From: Wyeomyia smithii
Lineage: Eukaryota; Arthropoda; Insecta; Diptera; Culicidae
DNA: 64,000 bases
Direction of reading: 5' to 3'
Assembly: GCF_029784165.1 (NCBI RefSeq)
Contig: NC_073695.1
Coordinates: 88,667,902-88,731,901 of the forward strand
Shown in pieces: positions 46,598 to 57,779 of this stretch. Numbering within the stretch: position 1 is the stretch's first letter; every line of letters starts with the position of its first letter. The notes below the pieces were generated by a model that ran no database searches, was not told the DNA's origin, and worked only from the letters and a program-made list of their open reading frames with translations. The translations under genes and the position numbers were made by a program.

Positions 46598-49172
46598 AGG
46601 TGCCAATCATCGTATGGAAAAAAGTGACCGAAAAATTTCAAAAAAAAAACCTGTACAAAATGTTCACCTGCTCGAAAAAACACCCTGTGCAAAATTTCAG
46701 CTCAATCGGACTTAAAATGAGGTGGCGCAAAGCGATTGAAGTTTGGCTTTTTTGAAAACCGAAAAATCACCCAAGGGGGGAAACGTGAAATTTCGGTTTT
46801 CGAAAAATTTTTTTTGATGCCAAATGGCTCAAAAACGCATGAAACGTCGAGAATTGGTGTCATCTGAAAAAATTTTTTTTTGCAAAAATTTACTCTCTGG
46901 GACTTAGTCGTTTTTTCAATTGTGGAAGGTGGAGTTCAAAGTGTTTAGAATTTTTTTTTGGAAATTGATCACTAGTCTCTCGAAATAGCTTGTATAATGA
47001 TATACACTATAACTAGCATCGAATACGTTATGTTCCATTAGGGTGATTCATTTATTCGGCATAGGGTGGTTCATAATATTGTGTAAAAATGAGTATAAAA
47101 TGAAAAAAATCACTTTTCACTGAATACCAATAGAAGTATTCCTGAAAATATAATATTTGTTATATCATTGTCGTTAGGGTGGCAATGTTGAATTGGAAAA
47201 ATTATAAGTAAAATGGCAAAAATTACAGAACAAATTTACAAAATATATCAAACTACTCTGTGCAAAAAAAAATACCTCAACCAAAATTAAGATTGTGTCT
47301 CGTGGAAAATGTTGAATGCTTTCATGTCATTTGCAAAATCACACACAGGAGGTACATGGAATTTTAATATTTGAAAAATGGTTCCGATTCCAAGTGTCTT
47401 AAACTTTTAAATGAAACGGTGGAAACTGATGGAATATGTTATATTACTTTGTTTGAAAAATCTACTCTCTAAAACACTTGCACTCGTCTTTCGAATGTTG
47501 TACCAGACAATTTATTCGTTTTATTTACCACATAAATGTCCTTTGCCAACACTTGAACGAACACACAGTGCTCTGGCCTATATAATCGGACAAAAGACTG
47601 TATCGATGTTATTCAGTGATAATGAGAGTTTAGGGATCTCAATCAGATACGCAACACAATTGACTCGTTGTTTCTGGTTTTGCGTCGTTTTGACAGTTCG
47701 ACCATACATTTTCTGTCAAGTTTACATCATCAGAACATGAACGTGCCCATTGGCTGAAACTTTGCATAGACGTTTTTATAGGCAAAAGATGCCATTTTGT
47801 GCTACTGGTTTAATTTATTGAAACCAACTCATTTTTGAAAAGCTATTGGAAAATGCTATTTCGGATAGGTATTGATGATTACAAAAATGTTTGAGCCAAC
47901 ACGGTTCGTTTGAGCAGTGTGACATCTTCGGCAAAGTTTTAGATAATAGTTTTGTTTTTCAAAAAAAATATACACTCTAAAAACAAATTACTAGTTTAAA
48001 AAAAAAAGAAGGTTATAAATTAACTATCGAAAACAGCCCATTTAAAAAAAACTGATTTTTTTATAAAAACCTCGAAAGTTTACCTGAACAACGAAACCGG
48101 CCATGTAGAAATCGGAAAAAAAGTTATATATTTTGAATTTATTTTTTTTTCACAGGGTACATTTTTTTGGAGGATCGAAGTTATTATTTACAACTTCGCC
48201 AGATACACTATGCCAATCAAATAAACCGTTTTGACTGTAGAAATATTCTTGATTCCTCATAGAGTGCTCTATTAGAAATTAAAAATATGTCTACAGTCGA
48301 AACGGCATAGTGTCTTCGGCAAAGTTGTAGATAATATTTTGTCCTTCCAAAAAAAAGATGTCTTTTAAAAAAAATAATTGAAAATAAATTTTTTTTTTCA
48401 AAAAAAAAATTTTTTTTTTCAAAAAATGATAACTTATTTTTCTTAATTTCTATATGATCGGACTGGTTTCATTGTTTTGGTAATCTTTCGTAGGTTTTAT
48501 TAAAAAATCAAGTTTTTAAAAAATGAGCCCTTTTGAATAATTAATTTTTAATCTTTCTTCTAACTTCTGAATGAATAATTTTTTGAGTGTATTTTTTTTG
48601 AAAAGACAGAATTATTTTCTACAACTTTGTCGAAAACGTCACACCAATCAAACGAACCGAAGTGCTTTTTTTTATTTTATACTCATTTTTCACAATATTA
48701 TGAACCACCCTATGCCGAATAAATGAACCACCCTAATGAAACATAATGTATTCGATGCTAGTTATAGTGTATATCATTATACAAGCTATTTCGAGAGACT
48801 AGTGATCAATTTCAAAAGATAAATTCTAAACATTTTGTACTCCGCCTTCCACAATTGAAAATACGACTAAGTCCCAGAGAGCAAATTTTTGCAAAAAAAA
48901 TTTTTTTCAGATGACACCAATTCTCGACGTTTCATGCGTTTTTAAGTCATTTGGCATCAAAAAAAAAAATTCGAAAACCGAAATTTCACGTACCCCCCCC
49001 CCCCCTTGGGTGATTTTTCGGTTTTCAAAAAAGCCAAACTTCAATCGCTTTGCGCCACCCCATTTTAAGTTCGATTGAGCTGAAACTTTGCACAGGGTGT
49101 TTTTTCGAGCAGGTGAACATTTTGTATAGGTTTTTTTTTTGAAATTCGAGATGACCATTTTGCCTGGCACCC
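46598..49172. mobile_element. 2.57-kb element with about 510-bp inverted arms and two inner hairpins
   Basis: Arms 46598-47107 and 48666-49172 are inverted copies at high identity: 'tcacctgctcgaaaaaacacc', 'gtggcgcaaagcgattgaag', 'ttggtgtcatctgaaaaaa', 'tagtctctcgaaatagcttg', 'catagggtggttcataatatt'. The tips are AGGTGCCA and the inverse of GGGTGCCA, with TA outside each. Between the arms lie two further palindromic units (about 47745-48290 and 48290-48665) of the family at 30190-30855. No transposase frame is present. The whole could fold into a branched cruciform. Confidence 0.8.
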
Positions 49173-49940
49173 TAGTACTCATGCCTTCAAACAAGGATCG
49201 AGTAACAATACTAGATACAGTGTTGTTTTGATTTTATCACGGTCAAAAAACACTTTTTGGTGAATCTAGCGAGGCTGTGGATTCGAGGAAAAGTTGCAGG
49301 TTAGTATTTTTTCGATGAAAATCATTGTAATCTAGCAAAAAATACTGATTTTTATCATTTCACCAAGTCCACGGTTTCGTTGGGATCATGAAAAGATGTT
49401 TTTTGACCGTGATAAAATCGCCATTTTATGCAAGAAGCGCGTCTGGTTTAAATTGGAAATTGGCTACGAAAATTACCCTGATTCGCAGTGACTTTGATCA
49501 CTTAATCTCTTATTTGAATTGGTGATAAAAAGCGCGCGCAGAGCTAGTGATTTGTCGTAATCTCCACTGCTTCTGTTCAACAAGCTGCGATACGTTAAGT
49601 TTTTCTAATCTGTTTCCTGTTTTGTTCTAAAATTCTTAAGATTGTCAATATTAATTTTACGATTTCGACGTAGACCCTCAGGAAGTTCCACTTCTTAGAG
49701 GTGTAGAATAAAAATCTAAAAACGGAACTTCAAATGCTTATAAGTCGATTAGTTTTTAACGGATTTTCTTCGTTCTTACAGCAAATGATTAAAAAATCAT
49801 CTATGCACTCGCCGAACTATTGTACTATTGAAAATTGTCAAGCCTTGTTGAATCGTAGATTTCAACTTCTGAATGTTTGTTTTATGTTTACTATCCCTAA
49901 CATGATCGACGTCTATTATAACTAGTCAACCGGGAATGCG
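49173..49940. other. Gene-free stretch with a small inverted repeat
   Basis: Around 49216-49260 (gattttatcacggtcaaaaaacac) and 49395-49425 (tttttgaccgtgataaaatc) an inverted repeat of about 22 bp brackets 150 bp. It is probably a small MITE. No gene. Confidence 0.4.
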
Positions 49941-50170
49941 CTCTTTGGGATATATAAGAGCCTACTTCTGCTCAAACCAATCATTTCACTAGTGTATGGT
50001 GGGAAGAACGGTCGCAACTAAGTAGCAGCTGGTAGCAGCAGCGGGTAGCAACGAAGGTAGCAAAAGACTTGCCTAGTCTGCTTTCGGCTCAAAAGAATCA
50101 TTTTACTACTAGATGGTGGGTCACAGACGGCCACTTCTTTCGGTGGAGCTTCGGCTGGTTATGGTAACAA
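49941..50170 (+). promoter_or_regulatory. TATA-type promoter-like segment with a diverged direct repeat
   Basis: TATATAAG at 49951-49958 lies about 27-30 bp before a plausible start region (accaatcatttcac). The segment around 49970-50020 (gctcaaaccaatcatttcac...tatggtgggaagaacggtcgc) recurs in diverged form 117 bp downstream (50087-50138; ggctcaaaagaatcatttta...gatggtgggtcacagacggcc). No ORF of useful length follows. It could be a decayed promoter of a lost gene or an LTR-like fragment. Confidence 0.3.
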
Positions 50171-53000
50171 CACAAACTCTCTGGATTTTGGCAATCGTTA
50201 AATTTTTAGTCAAAAAAACAGCTTTCTACTGTGTTGTCAGAGTGCTGTAATTCCCACTTTTGGAGTAGCAGAGATGCGTTCAGCATCATATCCGTATTTA
50301 AATTAAACAACAATTGTCCTTTTGAGAACAAATAAATAAATATTAAAGATTGAATATTTTTTCGATTTGCATCTTGCGTTGACCGCTGAAAAAAAACAAA
50401 ACCAGTCAAAAGTAAGGAGTTTGTAACAAAGCAGGCATCTCACAACATGAACATGGGCAAACACGTCCACGTCATTGAGAATCATGTTTAAATGAATTCT
50501 CAAAAATGTATATGGTCCTTTCTTGGTTCCTTTTCTCTGCTATTTTTTCTACCCGCAACGCAACGCAAACTGCTCAAACTGAAGCTCTTTGTTCTCACAC
50601 AATGTGTCACAAAAAGCAGCACAAAGTGTTTTTCCGTTCTCCCTCTCTTGAAATATTTCTCACTTTGTGATATCTTTCATAGTCATTTCGTTTTCGCTCT
50701 TTCTCTTTGTGCCTGTTGGTTGCCAAAATGTGTAGGTACCGTTCTCGTTGTGTCTTGACGTAAAATCAACACACTGAGCGCAATGAGTGTGCGAATGACA
50801 GCCCTGGTCTTCAGCAAAGTTATTTTGTTAACTATTCTTCATTTTATAAAAGTTAGAGTTCTGTGTTATTTTTCTCATTTTTACATACAAAAATCAACTT
50901 TGCTGAATAAAATTGTAGCTCATTTTATAAGAAACAACGTTTTCGAAAACACCATGCTTCTCGCTTCCAATTTAAATAAACAATTATGAAGTTTTTTTAG
51001 CATGCCCCTGAAATCATTATTTTAGAATAACTTTTATTGTGATTTTCCAAAATTTCGAATGTTCTATAATGTTGTTTATTATAATAAAATACACAAGTTC
51101 ACCAAAAAAAATAATTTTTATCTTTTATATGAGCAATTCTCGCTGAAACCGTCCCACTGGTGACATGAGGTCTTTAAAAAAGGTTGTTTTTGTGTCTGAA
51201 TGATTGAAAGTAGTGAAGAAATGAGAAAACCACTTTGGTTAGTTCGTATTCATGGACCCCTCGGGCACAAATCGGTTAAACGGTTTTTAGAAAAATTGAT
51301 TTTTGAGCAAATTTTGATCTATTTATTGATTTATTTCTTTTGAAATTGTCATTGGACCCCCTGCAACTAGCACATCGTTTTAAAGAGGACTGATAGAGCT
51401 TTCATTTGAAGAAGAATCAAATTGGCCGTTATTGTGGATCTCGCCGCCATCTTGGATTTCATCAGAAAAACGTGTTTTTGAGCAAGTTTGCAATCACCGA
51501 TTTTAAATTTGACATCACTATTAGAAAGCAGAGAAAAAATGCTTTAAGACACATTCGAAACATTGAGTGAGCATTGAGTTTACCTTGTCATTCTGGTCAC
51601 TTCTCAAAATCGAGCTACAAACAGTTCAACGCATGACGCACGGCCAATATCAAATCAACGCAATTTGCTGAGCCTGTCTACTACGATGTGTGCGAAGGTT
51701 AATCATGCTCATCACTCATGCTCATGCGTAGAGTTCTGCAAACTGGATTTTCCAGACGTATTTCAAAAGAAGCATTTAATAAAAAAATATTAAGACCAAG
51801 AAAAGTAATACATATCATCATCATGGGATCATATGATAAGTGGTAGAGCTTAAATAAGACTTTAAAGCCCTAAAGACAAACCTTCCTTTAGAAATGGTTG
51901 AGGAGAATCCATTAGGTGTCCTCAAAAAGGTAAAATAATCATCGTAGAGTATTAAAAGAGCCTTGTTGAAGCGATGAAAGCAAGGAAAACAGATTTTGTT
52001 GAACAAAAAAATGTTGTTTTATCAAAGCAATCCATTATTGCATAGGCTAAATTAATTAATTAAAATTCGAAGTGCTTTTTCACTTTGATTGTTACGCCCC
52101 AACTTAAAAAAAATGGTGGGCGGTCCGAAGAGGGGCAGTCTGCGGTTTAGGGCTCTTTTTATGAGGACAATGATTCCAACTGTAAACATTTTATCGAAGG
52201 TATTGAGCTACACTGAAAAAAGTAAAGAATCTGTACACTTATGTGCTATTGGTGGTTCATTCATTAGTCAAAAGACCTCTGGGATTACCCTCGGTAGCAC
52301 AAATAAACTGTTCAACATTTTTATGATATTATAGTTGCCTTTTTTCCTAACGCAGATCAATGACGTATAAAACGTTTTAATGGCAAATAAGCCCTGGCAA
52401 ATAGAAATGTGCTCCAAGCTTCAAATGGCCTGGCATTCGAAGACGCTGAAGTAAGGGGCATTATTGATGATGCATTTGTTTGAGAGTTATAGAGTCGTAA
52501 GTGAGATTATAATTGGAAAAGTTTTATCGACTAATAAGTAATCTTTTTATCGGCAGTCCCAATAATTGTAGCCTACGGTAGAAGAGAGCAATAAAAGCTG
52601 AGTTTGATAGCGGCCTTAGGAAATCAATGCCAACACAAGCAGCTGCGAACAAAATACATGAGGTGAGCGTGAGGCTATTTCATGAGTGCAAAGTTGTAAC
52701 CTACGGGCCAAAATACAGTTGGAATTACTAACTATTGTGCTCTTTCAAGTCAAAGTTTTGCTAATAGCGTAACGCAATGATTATCCGTATAATTCATAAT
52801 TTCTTGTTCAAGAATGATTACTAATATAAGGGTAAGTGTTTTTGATTGTGTAATTAATATCCACTGTCATAAATATTAATAACTTCACTAATTAATGGGC
52901 ATTTTTCTTATCCCAAGCAAAATTATTGATGCAAAAAAATAAGTTTTTAAAACTGTTTGAACTAAACAAAAAGCTTTGGAACGGCAAACGGTATGTGTCT
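50171..53000. other. Long AT-rich stretch without recognised features
   Basis: I found no coding sequence, structured RNA or mobile element with clear ends. A non-specific G-rich string 'gtgggcggtccgaagagggg' at 52117 is the only compositional oddity. Confidence 0.35.
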
Positions 53001-56000
53001 ATTTGCCCCAGCAGCTGTTATGTTCAAGTTAGTGAACTTCTCCTTAGTCCCCAGCCAGCTTAGCGTACGTGCATAACCATAACTACCGACTGTGAATAAA
53101 CCTAAGCCCATATTCAAGATAAACATTCACCGATTACTTCATCGCGTTTATACTAGAGAGCAAGCGCACCAAACAATGACGGAAAGTGGCAAATGGGCCA
53201 AACGCAAGACCAAAGAAACAGCTAATCTCAACAGACCATGTCTTCGATCATTTAATATTTGCCATTCCCTGTCTAGGCCTGGGGGGGGGGGGTCAAGTCC
53301 AGTCTCCGAAAAGTTCATATAAATAAAAAAAAAAAAACAAACCGTGGATACAGTAAATTTTGCATTGGTGGTTGTGGTTCACCTGTGAATCGTGCTGCCT
53401 CTGCGGTAAAACCACCATACCGAAGCGGTCGGCCCCGAAAAACCGGCTGTGGACAAGCGTGGAATCGGTCAACGTGACATTTGTACGGTCGCTCGTCCAT
53501 CGGTTTTTATAGCAAAATTTTGTAACCCGATCAGCAGCAGCCGCATCGAAAGCGACGCGAATTGATCCTCGTATTTAATAAAAAAACACATTTCGATTTA
53601 TAAAACACATCACGTGAGATTAGATGAGTCCTCTCGTTCGGTAACAGTGAAAACCCGAGTACACAGCACCGTCTGTATGCGCGATACACGATAAGCGACT
53701 ATTACATGATCTCTATGTGTAGATAGGTAATTGTGTGAAGGGCTTCGGAAGTGTTTGGTTATGTCATCATGCAGCTTCACTGGTAAATGGAGTAAGACAG
53801 AGAGTAAATTGTTCCAATAATTTAGCGATTTATGGCAGCTGACAGATGAAGAAAAGTATATAAAAGAGATTTTCTACAATGGCAATCAATTTGGGAGCAA
53901 AATGATTGAGTTATGATGAATGACACAATCACATTCGAAAAAAATATTCGATTGATACCCTATTTTAAGTTACTGGTTCAAACAACGACCTTCAAATTAA
54001 AAAAAGATTTACCTACATCAATAAAACTTGACCGCGCACCATCATCGAGGAGTCGTAAAACTTGCTACCAACTAAACAAGCTACACCTGCAGAGTCTCAC
54101 TAACGTTGTTTATATTAGCATTTAAATGTTAAAAGGGCTGAGCTCAAACTAACCCCGTTGACAGTTGATGAAACTCGAAAGAGCGATCAAAAAGCATGAA
54201 TAATTAAATAAAATCCATGTTGGAGCTACTAAATAAACCTATTTATATACATTTTTTCAAGTGAGGACACCAGCCTGATTGTTTTATCACGGGATTTATG
54301 TTAAACAATTCAGAAGGTATAATAGAGATAACTGCAGCCAAAAATAGAAAAATTGGAAGTTTTTATTTTCTTGTGTTCAAGCAAAAAATGTATTCTTCAA
54401 AATAATTTCCGACTAACTTTAATACTGCCGTTCTTAGCATAGCTGTACCATGTTCAGACCGATTCAGTCCTATCCTCAAAATAGCTCTCTACTTCTCTAC
54501 ATGTTATCCACTAACATAGGTATTTTATTTAAATTTTATTGTGTCGTACTGACAATCCAAATTATGATAAAACTTTACAAAAAAAGTGTTAGGCGAAGCA
54601 CAAACATAATTGTATTCATTTGTTCACAATCTTTTTCTCTGGTAGCCGTTATCTTTAGATTATGAAGTAGATTTGGCACCATTTTACAATAACCGAATAA
54701 AGTTTCCACTCGAATAAAGTCTTTCAAACAGTTTGCATTTGTTTTGTAAGGGGGGTATCTTCTGCACCCAGAAAATGACTGCAAAATTCCCGACTGCAAA
54801 ATTAGTTGATTTTTTTCGACAGCTAGTCACTCAAAGTTTTCATTTCTGTCAATCTACAAACATGCTGCCACAATTCGTTGCAGACCCTGTGAGTCGTTAC
54901 TTAGTCACCCATCTTATGACTTGTATAAATGAGGCCTCTTTTACATTCGTTGATAATTTTATAGTGAGTTAATACGTGTAATTTTAAATCCGAAAATTGA
55001 AGATGAACGGAGATGAACAAATTCCAGTGTAACAGAAAGTCCGCGAGATGAATGTTACAGCCAGAGTAGCTTGCTTGCATTGTTGCTTTTTCTATTAAAT
55101 GGTTTAAAACTGTCGTTTGATTTTATTACTATCACAATTATCAGAGCGGAAATACTTAACCTATATTTCATGTTGTCATGAGACAAACGTTGACGCGCTT
55201 TCATTACGCAATTGCCAGTATTCTAGCGGTAATGATGCCCGAAGAAAAAACCTCAAACTAGTTTGTAATGAGAAGAGATCTACATGTTAAGCAAACGAAC
55301 CTTCGACCACGGCAAATGCTGTTGATTTGTCACACGGAATATCTAACCGATACACTTGTTCGCATTCAACCTTGAAATTTACCTCAATAAAATACGCGCA
55401 GTCGACGTATTAAATGGCAATGAAACTGGTTCGTCCAGCTTGGGACGATCTAATTTTCGCAATGCTGCTGCCAAGGAAATCAATTTTTTTTCTGCTGAAG
55501 AGCTTGGTGCAGCACACGTCCACACTGCAGTGAAGTCATCCGACAGCCAATGTTCAGAGAGGATATCGAAAAGTCAACGTTTTATTGACTGTAATCGATA
55601 GCGCCCCTATAAACTGTCCTCTCCTCTTAGCTGTATGCACTAGCCATATTCAGGTTAGAGAAGCTATAGCTGATGGTTGGAATGTTTTTCCGAAGGAAAG
55701 ATGTGAAATGATCCATGATCTCTCTGCTATTGCGGCTATCTGGGGTTCAAAAGTATCCAGGCAGCGTGCAACCGAGCACCATATGTGCAAATGTGCATTG
55801 TGCTGAACGTGGAGCGCGGTGCTGCTATTGTCGGCTTTTCATCGACCCAAACGAGAGCCAGAAACATGGGGACGGAACTGATATATGATACTAGGCTTTT
55901 CTACTGGATAAAAAAGCTTCCATCGACTAGCTGCTGCAAATGCGGCACTTTTAAAGTGTGTATCGTGGCCCGTGAGGCATTTTGCTTCATTCATATCTGA

Positions 56001-57429
56001 ATGCATAATGGAAATATTTCCACTTAACTAGTATTGGCTATTGTTTCAAAATTGAGCATGGAAAAAATATCATAAATCTAAGCATATGTAGCGATGGATC
56101 AAAACAGAACACTAGCTACGATTTTATTCGATACAAGTAACACAAACAATTTGCAAAACTTTACAACACATGCAGCGGGTAGATGATGATGATCAGCGTA
56201 TTGTGAAGGAAACTGGTTGAGATGTGTGAAGATTTATGCAAAGTGTACTTGCAGTTGTTACGAAACGCTGGCCGGACTGTCGCCGTTTTACTATCGTAGG
56301 TTAGATTGATGTGGAATGATTGCAAAAAAGAATGGGGAAAGGCGTTAGATCACACGATGGCCAAATGACGGCATGAAACGCCCCTATCAGGCCAGCCGTG
56401 TCCTCTCTACTGTTGAGGAGCCATTTAGTTTGTCCAATTTGTTACAACATTGCTTTGAAAAATTTAGCAATTAAAATACGCTCTTTTGATCAAAATATCA
56501 AACATATTCATATTCATTCAAAAATTTAAACAATTTGTTTAAAAAAGTCACTGCTCTCGGTGAAAGTGTATAAGCAACATATTTTTAATAAGATCAGAGG
56601 AAAAACTCAGCATATACTTTCTGCAATTAATAAATAAATATTTACTGATACTTAACGGTAGTAGAATAGTAATACCGACTTAGGGCATATAATTATATAT
56701 CAATAGATAATTGCAAAATAATTAGTCAATTTTTTGGCAGATTCGAGTGGCGAATACAGGAATGCATAAGTTATCATAGAAACTCGGAGGAGTAACTTGT
56801 TTCGGAAACTATTTGTTAAAAATAGAAAAACGTAAGTGAAACCATCCGTTTTTTTTTTCATACATAACATACTATGGCCAACAGAACATATTAAGGCTTA
56901 GCTTCTCTCCATGTTTAATTCTTCGATAGCTCAATGACTCTCTTTTGACAAAAATTAAAGGACTGGCGTAAAACTGGCGACAGGGACAATAATTCAAATC
57001 TCTCCGGACAATTATGATTGGCGATAATAATGGTGGGAGGAATGAGGCTCAATGTAGCAAAGCAGTAAGCGCCAATGGGAGGGTAAAAACATACACTCAC
57101 GCACGGAGCATATCACTTACTCACAATAGTGATATCGCTGATATCGTGAGCGCATTATAGCACTCACGATAGATCAATGTTCTGGTCGCAGTGGAAGTCC
57201 ATATAGGAAAAATGGTCAAAACCGAATGAATAAAAAGTTTTAGAGTATTCTTCGTAATTAGCTCTTTTCTGATTGCAGCCGTCCTCAAGTTACTATAAAT
57301 TTCATAAAATTTAATAGCACTACATGATCTGATTGAAAATAAAATAATTGATTAGAATTTATGGAAAAGAAGTATTTTAAATACCTGAGCAACTCCATAA
57401 AATATGTTCCGATTTTAATATTTCCTATA
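53001..57429. other. Long stretch without recognised genes
   Basis: 53340-53570 and 55400-56000 are GC-richer than the rest. 53500-53315 (minus) begins with an ATG and reads DERPYKCHVDRF, which recalls the linker of a C2H2 finger but lacks the second Cys and both His. 55585-55806 (plus) is an open frame of 73 codons with no recognisable domain. A G12 run lies at 53281. No repeat family with clear ends was identified. Confidence 0.3.
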
Positions 57430-57700
57430 TAGTCGAAACTTTGCACAGCTGTTCTTATGGGAGAAAGATGTCATTTTGTGCTATTGGTATGTTTTTAGCA
57501 TCGTGACTGATTTGCAAAAAGGGTTTATGAAAAAAGAATGATGATGATTTCAAATAGGTGTTTTGAGAGCCAGACTGACTGAGTTTGACTAGTCTGTTAA
57601 TGATAGAAATATTTTCAGATCCAAAAAAAGGTTTGTTTAATCGGTATAGTGTCTTCGAGATTTGTAAACATTCATATTGTCCTTTTGTAAAAAAATATGG
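57430..57700. repeat. Fragment of the palindromic repeat family
   Basis: 'gaaactttgcacagctgttcttatgggagaaagatgtcattttgtgctattggt' parallels 47750-47810. 'aatcggtatagtgtcttcgagatttgtaaa' parallels 48300-48330. It is a diverged, incomplete copy in the same orientation as the unit within 46598-49172. Confidence 0.6.
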
Positions 57701-57779
57701 ATTGCAAAAAAAAGGTAGCGGGAAAATCTTCTAATAGACACCTGAGAAGAGAGCCCAAGGTGTGGGGATGAAACAAGGA

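Noticed and set aside
49941..50100. Possible histone gene start (ATGGTGGGAAGAACGGTC after a TATA box)
   Set aside because: A stop follows after nine codons, and the next codons do not align with any histone.
53315..53500. ORF starting DERPYKCHVDRF, resembling a C2H2 zinc-finger linker
   Set aside because: Only one cysteine and no correctly spaced histidines; a single partial motif is not a finger.
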